Below, one piece after another: positions 19,135 through 28,409 of a stretch of DNA of 64,000 nt. A program made the position numbers and the translations under genes. Numbering within the stretch: position 1 is the first letter of the stretch; each line of letters begins with the position of its first letter. The notes beneath the pieces are model-generated. The model was not told the DNA's origin. It searched no databases and saw only the letters and a list, made by a program, of their open reading frames with translations. Origin of the DNA: Cellvibrionaceae bacterium (GTDB lineage: Bacteria > Pseudomonadota > Gammaproteobacteria > Pseudomonadales > Cellvibrionaceae); contig JANQJP010000013.1 in the NCBI GenBank assembly GCA_028281575.1, forward strand, positions 1 to 64,000, read 5' to 3'.

Positions 19135-19322
19135 GGTGCGGCGGAAGTTAGCGCGTAATGAGACACGACGTAAACCCCCGCAAGCGGGTCCGGCCCAAAA
19201 TCCCGGATTTTGGGCGTTTCACGGAGCAAAGCCGCGCTTTGCTTAATCCGCTCCACCCATGGGGTCTCGGCGCCCGAATCCCTCGGGCGACGGTCTCATT
19301 ACGCGCTAACTTCCGCCGCACC
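19135..19322. repeat. Palindromic element E5 with perfect 30-bp arms
   Basis: Arms 19135-19164 and 19293-19322 are perfect 30-bp inverted repeats (left begins GGTGCGGCGGAAGTTAG). The core contains ACGACGTAAACCCCC, CGCAAGCG, CCCAAAATCC/GGATTTTGGG and GGAGCAAAGC...GCTTTGC hairpins, i.e. module b of E1 in reverse orientation. E4 and E5 together fill most of the 712-base gap between the lipoprotein gene and the convergent antiporter gene; a small palindrome GCACTTACTTAAGTGC (19110-19125) lies between them. Confidence 0.87.
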
Positions 19323-19432
19323 TAATAGCATATTTTGCCTTAAGTGAGAGTCATTCGGCTTTGACTCTTTAATCGATATGATGTGCTTACAAGTGATACA
19401 TCCGGGGTGGAACTGACGCGCCACTATATCTT

Positions 19433-21154
19433 CTACGTCTCAGCATGCACCTCTTCATAGTTATGCCTGCGCACTAGCTCGATACACGCATCCGCTTCTT
19501 CACGCGTATAGTGGCATTCACGTAATACGTGACCGGCCAATTGCATGCTCGATTCATATAGCTCGGGAACGACGCGTGTTGCGCCGGCTTCGATAAGGGC
19601 ATCTAAGTGTTCGTCGTCTTTGGCGCGAACGACGATGGGTAAATTTGGCCAGTTCTGACGCACGGTTTTTACTGCGCGCAATGACGCTGCTGGATCATCC
19701 AGTGTGATTACGACGGTCTGAGCGTTTTCCATTCCAGTGCGCTTAAGCAATTCGATATTTGTTGCGTCGCCGTGAAATACCGGTTCGTGGATATCCTTGT
19801 GATGGGTAGCAACGTTTTTTGGGTCCAGGTCGAGCGCGACATAGGGGATGGACTGACTATTTAATATATTGGCTACCGCGACACCGACTCGCCCAAATCC
19901 GGCGATGATCACGTGATCGTGTTCATGCGCGTGATCGGGTGTGTAGCTTTCGTCGGAGGGGTGTTTGTCTTGTTCGAATCGCTTAGCGAGTTTGTTTGCT
20001 CCAAAGGCGATGAGTGGTGTGAGTGCCATAGAGAGACCTGCAACCACGACCATAAATTGGCCGACGGCAATGTCGACAATGTTGTAGGTGAGTGAGGCTT
20101 GACCGATAACTAAAAACGCAAATTCGCCTGCTTCAGACAATAGCAGAGAGGCGCGAATTGCGTTGGGTACCGACTGTTTAAACGCGAGCAGGACAATAAA
20201 ACCCAAAAAGGCTTTTATTGTAATTAAACCTACGACGGACAATAAAACCCAATAGCCCCGCTCGAACGCAAGCCCAAAGTCGAGGTTCATTCCCACGCCG
20301 GTAAAGAAGAGACCCAAAAAGAGGCCTTTAAAAGGTTCGATATCTGTCTCAATTTGATGTCGGAACTCCGTTTCGGCGAGCAGTAAGCCGGCGAGGAATG
20401 CGCCGAGTGCCATCGACAATCCGGATACGCCAGTGACAGTTGCAGTGAATAGAATTGCCAGCAGCGTCGCCGCCATAAAAACTTCGACTGCGTGAGTACG
20501 CGCTGCAATTCGAAATAGGTAACGGAGCACATAGCGACCGACAAAAATGATCGCGACAATGGCGATAATCGCTTTAACGAGTGCAATGGCAACCACGCTG
20601 CCGACACCACCTTCGCTCTTAGTCCCAAAGACTGTGACGATAATCAAAACGGGAACGACCATCAGGTCCTGGAACAGCAGCACTGAAAAAACCGAGCGTC
20701 CATGGGTCGTTGCAATTTCGCCGCGCTCGTTAAGAAGTTGCATAACCACAGCGGTTGACGAAAGTGCCAGACATAAACCGATAATAATTGAAGATTCTAC
20801 GCTGTTTCCCCAAAAAAACGCGGCGGCACTGATCGGAATTGCACATACAATAAAATGTAAACTACCGACCGCAAAAATTTGGTTGGCAAAAGCCCGTAGA
20901 CGCTCGAACGAAAGTTCAAGCCCGATGGTAAAGAGCAGGAAAATAACGCCAAGTTCGGCGACGTGTTGTACTGTAATGACATCCTTTACCAGAGCGAAAC
21001 TGTGAGGGCCAATGATGGCACCGACGGCGAGGAAGCCAATAATGGGGCTGACTTTTAAACGTTTACACAATGGCACGACGATAACTACCGTCGTTAAAAA
21101 TGCCAGTGTTTCTATTAAATAAGGTACTTCGACAGCGGGAAGTTCTTTTGCCAT
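19433..21154 (-). CDS. CPA2-family monovalent cation:proton antiporter (KefB/KefC-like)
   Basis: 573 residues. About twelve membrane helices in residues 8-385 (LIETLAFLTTVVIVVPLCKRL at the start; GFLAVGAIIGPHS; FLLFTIGLELSFERL), then a cytoplasmic RCK/TrkA-N Rossmann domain at ~405-530 (HVIIAGFGRVGVAVANIL, nucleotide-binding GxGxxG). This layout is that of glutathione-gated K+ efflux systems and related antiporters; K+ versus Na+ specificity cannot be decided. It starts 19 bases after the xseA stop codon and is probably co-transcribed with it. Confidence 0.9.
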   Translation of the reverse strand: MAKELPAVEVPYLIETLAFLTTVVIVVPLCKRLKVSPIIGFLAVGAIIGPHSFALVKDVITVQHVAELGVIFLLFTIGLELSFERLRAFANQIFAVGSLHFIVCAIPISAAAFFWGNSVESSIIIGLCLALSSTAVVMQLLNERGEIATTHGRSVFSVLLFQDLMVVPVLIIVTVFGTKSEGGVGSVVAIALVKAIIAIVAIIFVGRYVLRYLFRIAARTHAVEVFMAATLLAILFTATVTGVSGLSMALGAFLAGLLLAETEFRHQIETDIEPFKGLFLGLFFTGVGMNLDFGLAFERGYWVLLSVVGLITIKAFLGFIVLLAFKQSVPNAIRASLLLSEAGEFAFLVIGQASLTYNIVDIAVGQFMVVVAGLSMALTPLIAFGANKLAKRFEQDKHPSDESYTPDHAHEHDHVIIAGFGRVGVAVANILNSQSIPYVALDLDPKNVATHHKDIHEPVFHGDATNIELLKRTGMENAQTVVITLDDPAASLRAVKTVRQNWPNLPIVVRAKDDEHLDALIEAGATRVVPELYESSMQLAGHVLRECHYTREEADACIELVRRHNYEEVHAET

Positions 21155-21173
21155 TGGGTTCCGTTTAGGCCTC

Positions 21174-22529
21174 TTATTGTGAATTGTCGGAGTTCGTTAA
21201 ACGTTTTTCGGTTCTAGCCATGATCGTACCATCGCAAAATTGAACCTGAATTTGTCGGTTAACATCGCACTGTTTGACAGACTTAATTATGGTCCCGTGG
21301 CTGTCTTTCGCAACTGAATAACCGCGTTTTAGCGTGGCCAGTGGGCTGACAATATCCAAGCTGGATACCGAACGCGCCAATGCAGCGCGCTTGTCTCGCA
21401 GCACTGTCGTCGTAGCATATTGAAAACGCCGAACAGTTTGTCTCAACTTGTCGCTGGTGTGTTCAATGTTTTGAATAGGATTTCTATTGCTTAAACGCTG
21501 TGTGAAGAGTGCCATTTTCTGCGTGAGCGCGAAAAAAATATCGTATTGTTTTTCGTTCAGGCGCCGTTCGCAAAAATCCAGGCGTTGTTGCCATTGTTCG
21601 ATTTTATCACTCGGGTGCCTAAGCCGCGGCAGCAAATGGCTGGTAGTTTGATGTGCGTCAGATATCTTACGTAGTATTAATGATTCGAGCAGTTTTTTCG
21701 TTGCAGATAATTTATCTAACCAAGTATCTAACGCGGGTGATAATAACTCTGCCGCTGCCGATGGTGTCGGTGCGCGCATATCGGCGACGAAGTCCGAAAT
21801 GCTAAAGTCAACTTCGTGTCCAACGGCCGACACGACAGGTGTTGAACAGGCGGCGATAGCGCGTGCAAATTCTTCATTATTGAATGCCCACAAATCCTCG
21901 AGTGAACCGCCGCCCCGGCCGATAATAATTGCGTCGTAGCGCGAGTTTTCGGCCAGCGCCAATGCGTGTATTAGTTCTTTCGGCGCCGCTTCGCCTTGTA
22001 CTGAGGCGGGAATAATATGCAATTCGATTGTCGGGTTGCGTCTATTAAAAACATGCACAATATCGTGTACGGCCGCACCGTTAGCCGATGAAATAATCGC
22101 CACTTTTTTCGGGTGCGCGGGCAGCATTTTTTTCCGTTCTGAATCAAATAAACCTTCGGAAAATAATTTTTCTTTTAAACGTTCAAATTGTTTTTGCAAA
22201 TCGCCGAAGCCTGTGGGTTCCAGGTTTTCAGCAATAAGCTGATAGTCGCCCCGGGCTTCGTAGATGCTTACACGGGCGCGCAAAACGACTTTATCTCCAG
22301 CTTTCGGTGAAATTTTTACCAGTACATTTCGGTTGCGAAACATCGCGCAGCGAATTTGTGCATTACTGTCTTTAAGTGTGAAATACCAATGCCCTGAACT
22401 CGGTTGGCTAAAATTAGAGATTTCCCCTTCAACACGAATTTGATTCATTTGTGTCTCAAGCAGTTGTCTCGCTCGCCGGTTGAGCTCTGAAACAGAAAAA
22501 ACTTCAGTATTATTTGGCGTGTCCAGCAT
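21174..22529 (-). CDS. xseA: Exodeoxyribonuclease VII large subunit
   Basis: 451 residues, normal length. N-terminal OB-fold (residues 15-110: VRVEGEISNFSQPSSGHWYFTLKD), catalytic domain with PKKVAIISSANGAAVHDI and IIIGRGGGSLEDLWAFNNE, then a coiled-coil region and a short C-terminal tail. With XseB it degrades single-stranded DNA to oligonucleotides. It is divergent from guaB, a neighbourhood seen in many gammaproteobacteria. Confidence 0.97.
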   Translation of the reverse strand: MLDTPNNTEVFSVSELNRRARQLLETQMNQIRVEGEISNFSQPSSGHWYFTLKDSNAQIRCAMFRNRNVLVKISPKAGDKVVLRARVSIYEARGDYQLIAENLEPTGFGDLQKQFERLKEKLFSEGLFDSERKKMLPAHPKKVAIISSANGAAVHDIVHVFNRRNPTIELHIIPASVQGEAAPKELIHALALAENSRYDAIIIGRGGGSLEDLWAFNNEEFARAIAACSTPVVSAVGHEVDFSISDFVADMRAPTPSAAAELLSPALDTWLDKLSATKKLLESLILRKISDAHQTTSHLLPRLRHPSDKIEQWQQRLDFCERRLNEKQYDIFFALTQKMALFTQRLSNRNPIQNIEHTSDKLRQTVRRFQYATTTVLRDKRAALARSVSSLDIVSPLATLKRGYSVAKDSHGTIIKSVKQCDVNRQIQVQFCDGTIMARTEKRLTNSDNSQ

Positions 22530-22734
22530 TAGTGAAAATTGCGGTTAATTCATTTGAGGTGAAGACCCTACAGTTATTAGTCCGCGAGAGCAATGTCGAT
22601 AACCGATAATTGAAGAGTGCATATCCAAGGGGTCCGTTTACGCTAATTAGTAAGCACGTTATAATTGACCGTTTAACTATTCGCGCTGGAGGACTATGTT
22701 CACCAGCCCCCACACTATTTAGTGGAATGAGTCT

Positions 22735-24210
22735 ATGTTAAGAATTGCTCAGGAAGCACTCACCTTTGATGATGTTTTATTGGTGCCTGGTTACTCTGAA
22801 GTGACCGCTAAAGATGTCAGCCTTAGAACGCGTTTGACGCGTGAAATTCAGTTGAATATACCTCTTGTCTCAGCGGCGATGGATACCATTACCGAAGCTC
22901 GTCTCGCTATTGCGCTCGCGCAGGAAGGCGGCATTGGTATCATCCATAAAAGCATGTCGATCGCCCAGCAGGCAGATCAGGTTCGCGCGGTAAAGAAATT
23001 CGAAGCGGGTGTTGTGCGCGATCCAATCACGATTGACCAATCTGCCACCATTAACGAGCTTATAGAACTCACGCGTACCAACAATATCAGCGGTGTGCCG
23101 GTAATGGGTGGCGGCGACTTGGTGGGCATTGTCACCCGCCGGGACGTGCGCTTTGAAACTAATCTTGGGGCTTCGGTGGCCAGTATTATGACGCCCAAAG
23201 AGAAGCTGGTAACCGTTTCCGAAGACGCGTCAGCAGACGATGTGCGTGAAATTTTGCATCGGCACCGCATTGAAAAAGTTCTTGTTGTAAACGACAAGTT
23301 TGAGCTTTGCGGGTTAATTACGGTTAAAGATATTGATAAATCTGAGCGTTATCCGAGTGCGTGTAAAGAAGTGGATGGACGTTTGCGAGTTGGTGCGTCA
23401 GTTGGCACGAGCCCGGATACAGATGATCGTGTGTCTGCCTTGGTAGAGGCTGGTGTAGACGTTTTAGTGGTCGATACGGCCCATGGTCATTCCAAAAATG
23501 TGATTGATCGAGTTGCGAAGATCAAACGCGATTTTCCAAAGATTCAAGTGATTGGTGGCAATATTGCCACTGGTGAGGCTGCGAAGGCGCTTGTTGGCGC
23601 CGGTGCGGATGCCGTCAAAGTTGGCATCGGGCCGGGCTCAATCTGTACTACACGAATTGTTACTGGCGTTGGCGTGCCGCAAATCTCTGCGATTGCCAAT
23701 GTCGTGGAAGCACTGGCCGATACCGATGTTCCGGTGATTGCCGATGGTGGTATTCGCTTTTCCGGGGATTTGGCGAAAGCCATTGCTGCTGGTGCCGATG
23801 CCGTCATGATGGGGTCGATGTTTGCTGGTACGGAAGAGGCGCCGGGTGAGGTTGAACTCTATCAAGGGCGCACGTATAAATCGTATCGAGGCATGGGTTC
23901 GCTCGGTGCGATGTCCAAAAGCCAGGGCTCTTCCGACCGCTATTTTCAAGACTCCAGTCAAGGTATGGAGAAACTGGTACCTGAAGGCATTGAGGGCAGA
24001 ATTCCTTACAAGGGGTCACTCGCAGCGATTGTGCATCAGCTGATGGGCGGACTGCGGGCATCAATGGGCTATACCGGGTGTGTCGATATTACTGATATGC
24101 GCGCCAGGCCAAATTTTGTGAGAGTTACCTCGGCGGGTATGAGCGAAAGTCATGTGCACGATGTAAGTATCACTAAAGAAGCGCCAAATTATCCTGTGTC
24201 TGGCCGTTAA
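22735..24210 (+). CDS. guaB: IMP dehydrogenase
   Basis: 491 residues. TIM barrel with tandem CBS domains inserted at residues ~95-205. Catalytic cysteine loop [13 protein letters not shown] (~Cys305), the flap GMGSLGAMS and [10 protein letters not shown]-type [14 protein letters not shown] with the catalytic Arg/Tyr. Oxidises IMP to XMP with NAD+, the first committed step to GMP. Followed by guaA 197 bases downstream with a terminator in between. Confidence 0.97.
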   Translation: MLRIAQEALTFDDVLLVPGYSEVTAKDVSLRTRLTREIQLNIPLVSAAMDTITEARLAIALAQEGGIGIIHKSMSIAQQADQVRAVKKFEAGVVRDPITIDQSATINELIELTRTNNISGVPVMGGGDLVGIVTRRDVRFETNLGASVASIMTPKEKLVTVSEDASADDVREILHRHRIEKVLVVNDKFELCGLITVKDIDKSERYPSACKEVDGRLRVGASVGTSPDTDDRVSALVEAGVDVLVVDTAHGHSKNVIDRVAKIKRDFPKIQVIGGNIATGEAAKALVGAGADAVKVGIGPGSICTTRIVTGVGVPQISAIANVVEALADTDVPVIADGGIRFSGDLAKAIAAGADAVMMGSMFAGTEEAPGEVELYQGRTYKSYRGMGSLGAMSKSQGSSDRYFQDSSQGMEKLVPEGIEGRIPYKGSLAAIVHQLMGGLRASMGYTGCVDITDMRARPNFVRVTSAGMSESHVHDVSITKEAPNYPVSGR

Positions 24211-24247
24211 GTTTTATTTGAAGCTACCTTGCTAAAAGTTTAAAAAT

Positions 24248-24276
24248 GAAGCTCTCGGATGAGGGCTTTTTTTGTT
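24248..24276 (+). terminator. Rho-independent terminator after guaB
   Basis: AAGCTCTC-GGAT-GAGGGCTT followed by seven Ts, 38 bases after the guaB stop codon. The stem includes one G-U pair. It suggests that guaA is at least partly transcribed from its own promoter. Confidence 0.75.
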
Positions 24277-24407
24277 ATTGATATAGAGCCTTTTTTAGAG
24301 GTAGTGATCGTTTTATCGAGGCCATGCCTATCCATCTTCTACGAAGGTAGATTTTTACTTTAAGAACGGACTGCCATCTGATCGTTTTTTAATTTGGAAG
24401 CAATTTT

Positions 24408-25985
24408 ATGAATCACGATATTCACAGTCAGAAAATTCTTATTCTCGATTTTGGTTCGCAATACACGCAATTAATTGCGCGTCGTGTGCGAGAGGTTGGG
24501 GTTTACTGTGAAATTTGGGCGTTTGATGCAGAAGATGAAGCCATTAGAGCGTTTGCGCCAAAGGGGGTTATTCTATCGGGTGGGCCTGAATCCGTTACCG
24601 CTGAGGCTTCGCCGCGAGCCCCGAAAAGTGTGTTTGATTTGGGTGTGCCGGTATTGGGTATTTGTTATGGCATGCAAACAATGTCGGAGCAGTTTGGCGG
24701 TGTTGTACAGGGTTCGAAGGTACAGGAATTTGGCCATGCTCAAGTAAAAATTGAAGCGGATTCACCACTGTTTAAAAACATCAGTGACCATGTTGATCAC
24801 GAAGGTGGTAACTTGCTGGATGTATGGATGAGTCATGGCGATAAAGTGACTCAGCTGGCGCCAGGCTTCGAGCTTCTCGCATCGACCGAGTCGTGCCCCA
24901 TCGCAGCTATCCATCACCCGGAAAAAGCCTTTTTTGGTTTGCAGTTTCACCCAGAGGTTACGCACACCTTACAGGGCGTTCGAATTTTCGAGCATTTTGT
25001 GTTGGATATTTGCGGGTGTGAGGCGTTGTGGACGCCGGCCAACATTATTGAAGATGCGATTGCACGTGTTAAAACGAATGTTGGTGATGACAAGGTGCTC
25101 CTCGGTTTAAGCGGTGGTGTTGATTCTTCCGTTGTTGCGGCGCTATTGCATCGCGCAATCGGCGATCAGCTCACCTGCGTGTTTGTCGACAATGGTTTGT
25201 TGCGCAAAAACGAGGGCGATCAGGTGATGGAGATGTTTGCGCTTAATATGGGCGTTAAGGTGATTCGCGCCGATGCGGAAGCGTTATTTCTCGGACGCCT
25301 GCACGGCGAAACTGACCCTGAAAAGAAACGTAAAATTATTGGCAACACGTTTATCGAAGTTTTTGATGCAGAGGCGGCGAAGTTAGAGGGTGTTAAATGG
25401 CTTGCGCAGGGCACTATTTATCCAGACGTGATTGAGTCTGCCGCGTCGAAAACGGGTAAGGCACACGTGATTAAATCGCACCACAATGTCGGCGGTCTGC
25501 CGGATGATATGGCCCTCGAACTAGTCGAACCGCTGCGCGAATTATTTAAAGATGAAGTGCGTAAAATCGGTTTGGCATTGGGTTTGCCGTATGACATGGT
25601 GTACCGCCATCCGTTTCCCGGCCCCGGTCTTGGCGTCAGAATTTTAGGCGAAGTGAAAAAAGCGTACGCGGAGATATTGCGCGAAGCCGATGCTATTTTT
25701 ATTGAAGAATTACACAACGATAATTGGTATCACAAAACCGCCCAAGCGTTTGCCGTATTTGTCCCGGTGAAATCTGTTGGCGTTGTAGGTGACGCGCGCC
25801 GTTACGAATGGGTCATTGCACTTAGGGCCGTTGAAACAATTGATTTTATGACGGCGCGCTGGGCGCACTTGCCTTATGAATTTCTGGAAAAAGTTTCCAA
25901 TCGAATTATGAATGAAATATCCGGTGTCTCTCGTGTGACTTATGATATTTCCAGCAAACCGCCCGCAACGATCGAGTGGGAGTGA
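24408..25985 (+). CDS. guaA: GMP synthase (glutamine-hydrolysing)
   Basis: 525 residues, normal length. N-terminal class I glutamine amidotransferase (nucleophile in [10 protein letters not shown], Cys near residue 86; FHPEVTHT with catalytic His/Glu), ATP pyrophosphatase domain with P-loop [11 protein letters not shown], and the C-terminal dimerisation domain ending in [11 protein letters not shown]. Makes GMP from XMP, glutamine and ATP. Its last 13 bases (25971-25983) are the left attachment site of the accessory island: the sequence encoding TIEWE-stop is duplicated at 41412-41429. Confidence 0.97.
   Translation: MNHDIHSQKILILDFGSQYTQLIARRVREVGVYCEIWAFDAEDEAIRAFAPKGVILSGGPESVTAEASPRAPKSVFDLGVPVLGICYGMQTMSEQFGGVVQGSKVQEFGHAQVKIEADSPLFKNISDHVDHEGGNLLDVWMSHGDKVTQLAPGFELLASTESCPIAAIHHPEKAFFGLQFHPEVTHTLQGVRIFEHFVLDICGCEALWTPANIIEDAIARVKTNVGDDKVLLGLSGGVDSSVVAALLHRAIGDQLTCVFVDNGLLRKNEGDQVMEMFALNMGVKVIRADAEALFLGRLHGETDPEKKRKIIGNTFIEVFDAEAAKLEGVKWLAQGTIYPDVIESAASKTGKAHVIKSHHNVGGLPDDMALELVEPLRELFKDEVRKIGLALGLPYDMVYRHPFPGPGLGVRILGEVKKAYAEILREADAIFIEELHNDNWYHKTAQAFAVFVPVKSVGVVGDARRYEWVIALRAVETIDFMTARWAHLPYEFLEKVSNRIMNEISGVSRVTYDISSKPPATIEWE
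25971..25983 (+). other. Left attachment site (attL) in the guaA 3' end
   Basis: ATCGAGTGGGAGT at the end of guaA recurs exactly at 41415-41427 and with two differences at 28055-28067. The guaA 3' end is an established integration site for tyrosine-recombinase genomic islands in several gammaproteobacteria. The repeat is seen directly; its role as attL is inferred. Confidence 0.8.
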
Positions 25986-26116
25986 TCGGTATTGACAGGC
26001 AATAACTGGCCTTGTCAGCGCTGCTGGTCACGCTGTGCATTGTGCGTGGGTAAACTGGCACAATCGGTCTCGGTATCTCTTACCGTCTTTTGTACTTTAT
26101 TTGGCATTTTAATGCA

Positions 26117-26147
26117 GTCTTCCCCACGCCCGTGGGGGTATTCCTAG
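26117..26147 (+). repeat. Orphan type I-E-like CRISPR repeat
   Basis: The sequence GTCTTCCCCACGCCCGTGGG continuing GGTATTCCTAG closely resembles type I-E repeats (TTCCCC-x-CGTGGGG stem with GTxTTCC start). The stem is CCCCAC/GTGGGG. Only one copy is present, and it is unrelated to the I-C repeat of the array at 37672. There is no T-run after it, so it is not an obvious terminator. It may be a remnant of a lost array or a solitary regulatory repeat. The similarity is from memory of the repeat family, not a search. Confidence 0.55.
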
Positions 26148-26215
26148 TTTCAATAAGCCAATGCCGGAGTATGGCATCCCAGCAGTGTGGTTAAAGCTGA
26201 CATTCCGTAAATTTT

Positions 26216-26330
26216 TTACCATACGTGATAAAAAAGATGTTTGATAGGTATGCAATAATAAAATTATTACGTGCGGTATAAATTAGTTGTCCTTACGCGA
26301 TATGCGTGCTATTTTTTTATCGTACGGTAA
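26216..26330 (+). promoter_or_regulatory. hipBA promoter region with three palindromic operator-like sites
   Basis: Three related AT-rich palindromes precede hipB: TTACCATACGTGATAA (26216-26231), TTATTACGTGCGGTATAA (26264-26281) and TTATCGTACGGTAA (26317-26330), the last ending 15 bases before the start codon. They share a TTAnC/T...CGT...GGTAA-like pattern. In HipBA systems HipB binds several palindromic operators before its own gene, so these are the likely sites. Assignment is inference from position and symmetry. Confidence 0.55.
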
Positions 26331-26345
26331 TTTTTTAGGTGGAAT

Positions 26346-26630
26346 ATGAGCGACCATCAAGTGCAATACGGTGCGATCCGATCAGCGGAGGAGCTCGGCA
26401 AGCTTGCGCGTGCTTACCGAAAACAACGAAAGCTGACGCTGGAAACGATTTCGGGATTAGGTAACCTGAGCCCCCGCTTTTTATCTGAATTCGAGCGCGG
26501 GAAGGAAACCGCCGAGCTGGGCAAAGTGTTAAAAGCACTACGCACCCTGGGGCTTGAAGTGGTGATTCAGCCCCGCCGCGGTATTCCTTCCAGGCCGTCA
26601 TCAAAACAAGATGGAGGTCGCCATGCTTGA
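26346..26630 (+). CDS. hipB: HipB-type antitoxin / HTH regulator
   Basis: 94 residues. Residues 14-72 form a Cro/CI-type helix-turn-helix (LGKLARAYRKQRKLTLETIS, then NLSPRFLSEFERGKETAELG), followed by a short beta strand (LEVVIQPR) typical of HipB proteins. It neutralises HipA and represses the operon. ATG is preceded by AGGTGG, and its end overlaps hipA by eight bases. It lies in the first segment of the guaA island. Confidence 0.88.
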   Translation: MSDHQVQYGAIRSAEELGKLARAYRKQRKLTLETISGLGNLSPRFLSEFERGKETAELGKVLKALRTLGLEVVIQPRRGIPSRPSSKQDGGRHA

Positions 26631-27879
26631 TCCGGACGGCCTCAATGTCTGGTGCGATCGGCGACTTGTCGGCTACCTGTGGCGAAACGTTCAGGGGCTA
26701 ATCGGTTTCCGTTACGAAGAGGAATGGCTGACGCAAGGCGAATTTGCCATTTCCCACACACTGCCTCTGCGCGAGGAAGACTTCACACCGGAAGCAGGCC
26801 TCGCTCATCGCTTTTTCGCCAATTTACTTCCAGAAGGTGGCGTTCGCGATAAGATTGTTCGCGATCTCAAAATTACTAATACCGATTTTAACTTGCTCCG
26901 TGCCATAGGCGGCGAATGCGCGGGCGCGTTTTCCATATTGCAAGCGGAACATCAACCATCAACAGAACACGAATACTATAAAGTTACTGACGAAGAGCTC
27001 GCCAATCTGGTTGTCCGCCGGGGTCACGTGTACACATGGACCGCCAATGAACGCCCCCGACTGTCTTTGGCCGGCGCCCAGGACAAATGCCCCGTGCTGG
27101 TTAAAGATAATAGCTACTGGCTGCCCAGAAAAGAATCTCCCTCCAGCCACATCCTGAAATTTGAATTGTCCGATTACCGTCACCTGCCTGCCTACGAGAC
27201 CTATACTACCCTGCTGGCGGAAGCCATCGGCTTACCAGTGGTCGAGATCCAGCTGCGCTCAATAGCGGACACAAACTATGCACTGATTGAGCGCTATGAT
27301 CGAAACAAGCTTGAAAACGGTCAAATTGTGAGGCTGCACCAGGAAGATTTCTGTCAGGCGCTGGGCTTCGGGTACGAACGCAAGTATCAGGAGGATGGTG
27401 GCCCTACATTTGCGGACTGTTATTGGCTGGTCCAGGACGTTTCCACTGACCCCGCCAACGACGTACAGCATTTACTTCGCTGGCAAATCTTCAACGTCCT
27501 GGCAGGTAACTCGGATGGCCATGCCAAAAACCTTTCTTTACTGTACCAGGTTAATGGCGAAGTTCGGTTAGCCCCTTTTTATGACCTCGTTTGTACCCGC
27601 GCCATTGAACGTATTGATTATCGTTTGGCATTTTCCGTCGGCGAAGAAAGAAACCCCGGTATCGTGTCCATGAAACACTGGGATGTTCTGGCGCAACAGT
27701 GTGGTTTGCGTCCCCGGTTTCTCCAGGATCAAGTCCAGGATGTTGCTACACGGCTGTTGGAGAAACTGCAGCCAGCGAGGGAAAGGTTTGAAAGCCTATA
27801 TGGAGAGTATGCCGCGCTGCAACGGATAGAACAGGTGGTGACAAAACAGTGTCGGCGTACGGTCAACGAACGGGTATGA
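26623..27879 (+). CDS. hipA: HipA-type serine/threonine kinase toxin
   Basis: 418 residues from the ATG at 26623, which has GGAGG six bases upstream; the ATG at 26611 lacks one. N-terminal HipA subdomain (YEEEWLTQGEFAISHTLPLR, FFANLLPEGGVRDKI), activation-loop/phosphoserine region RLSLAGAQDKCPVLV, catalytic loop NVLAGNSDGHAKNLSLLY and metal-binding LAPFYDLVCTR. HipA of E. coli phosphorylates glutamyl-tRNA synthetase and causes dormancy; the target here is not known. Catalytic residues look intact. It forms a two-gene toxin-antitoxin operon with hipB and ends the first island segment. Confidence 0.9.
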   Translation: MLDPDGLNVWCDRRLVGYLWRNVQGLIGFRYEEEWLTQGEFAISHTLPLREEDFTPEAGLAHRFFANLLPEGGVRDKIVRDLKITNTDFNLLRAIGGECAGAFSILQAEHQPSTEHEYYKVTDEELANLVVRRGHVYTWTANERPRLSLAGAQDKCPVLVKDNSYWLPRKESPSSHILKFELSDYRHLPAYETYTTLLAEAIGLPVVEIQLRSIADTNYALIERYDRNKLENGQIVRLHQEDFCQALGFGYERKYQEDGGPTFADCYWLVQDVSTDPANDVQHLLRWQIFNVLAGNSDGHAKNLSLLYQVNGEVRLAPFYDLVCTRAIERIDYRLAFSVGEERNPGIVSMKHWDVLAQQCGLRPRFLQDQVQDVATRLLEKLQPARERFESLYGEYAALQRIEQVVTKQCRRTVNERV

Positions 27880-28020
27880 AGGCCTGCCTCCACTGGTTGC
27901 TGGATCTGGGCGAAAAGAGCGTTAATTCTTCTGTGCTTCGGCAGTTTTTTCGAGAATTTGGAAGAATTTTTTTTGCATGGTCTTTTTCATGATATTGCTG
28001 CCTGCGCCAATAAGTAAATT

Positions 28021-28070
28021 ATTGATACTAAGTCGAAAAAATTGCTCGCTTACAATCGAATCGGAGTAGG
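28021..28070 (+). other. Internal attachment-like site with conserved right-end arm
   Basis: ACAATCGAATCGGAGTAG (28052-28069) still encodes T-I-E-S-E-stop, a drifted copy of the guaA end. The 31 bases before it (ATTGATACTAAGTCG...) align with the arm before the outer right site at 41381-41411. It lies in the 530-base gap between hipA and the WYL gene. The rest of this gap holds no gene; a short GC stem followed by TTTTTT at 27931-27950 may end hipBA transcription. Confidence 0.65.
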
Positions 28071-28409
28071 GCTGGCATTCCAAGGCAGCTCATATGCTGC
28101 TTTGTTATCTTTTATACCCTGTAAATTAAATGCAGCCTGCACGGTGGTGACGATGAATCTACCGTGGGGAGCGATGTAATAGTCATTTCTTTGCCAAAGC
28201 TTATGGCAAGGCTCAATGCAAACGGGCTTTGCTGTCATTGGGCTAATGTATGGTCACTTCAGGCAGGATGCTTATTGTGATGATAGTTTGTGCCGTCGTG
28301 CTTGATATTGTGTGCAATTGGGTTTAGTTTCGCTTTAGCGAGGTTGTAGCATTCCGAATCAGGAAATACCATCATTCGATGACCGGAACGGAAGCGAGGG
28401 CCAATTGTC

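Noticed and set aside
26148-26345. Guide after the orphan I-E-like repeat targeting the hipBA promoter
   Set aside because: The best local match (TAGTT at 26284) covers only five bases and lacks a good PAM; not convincing, unlike the I-C orphan at 31982.
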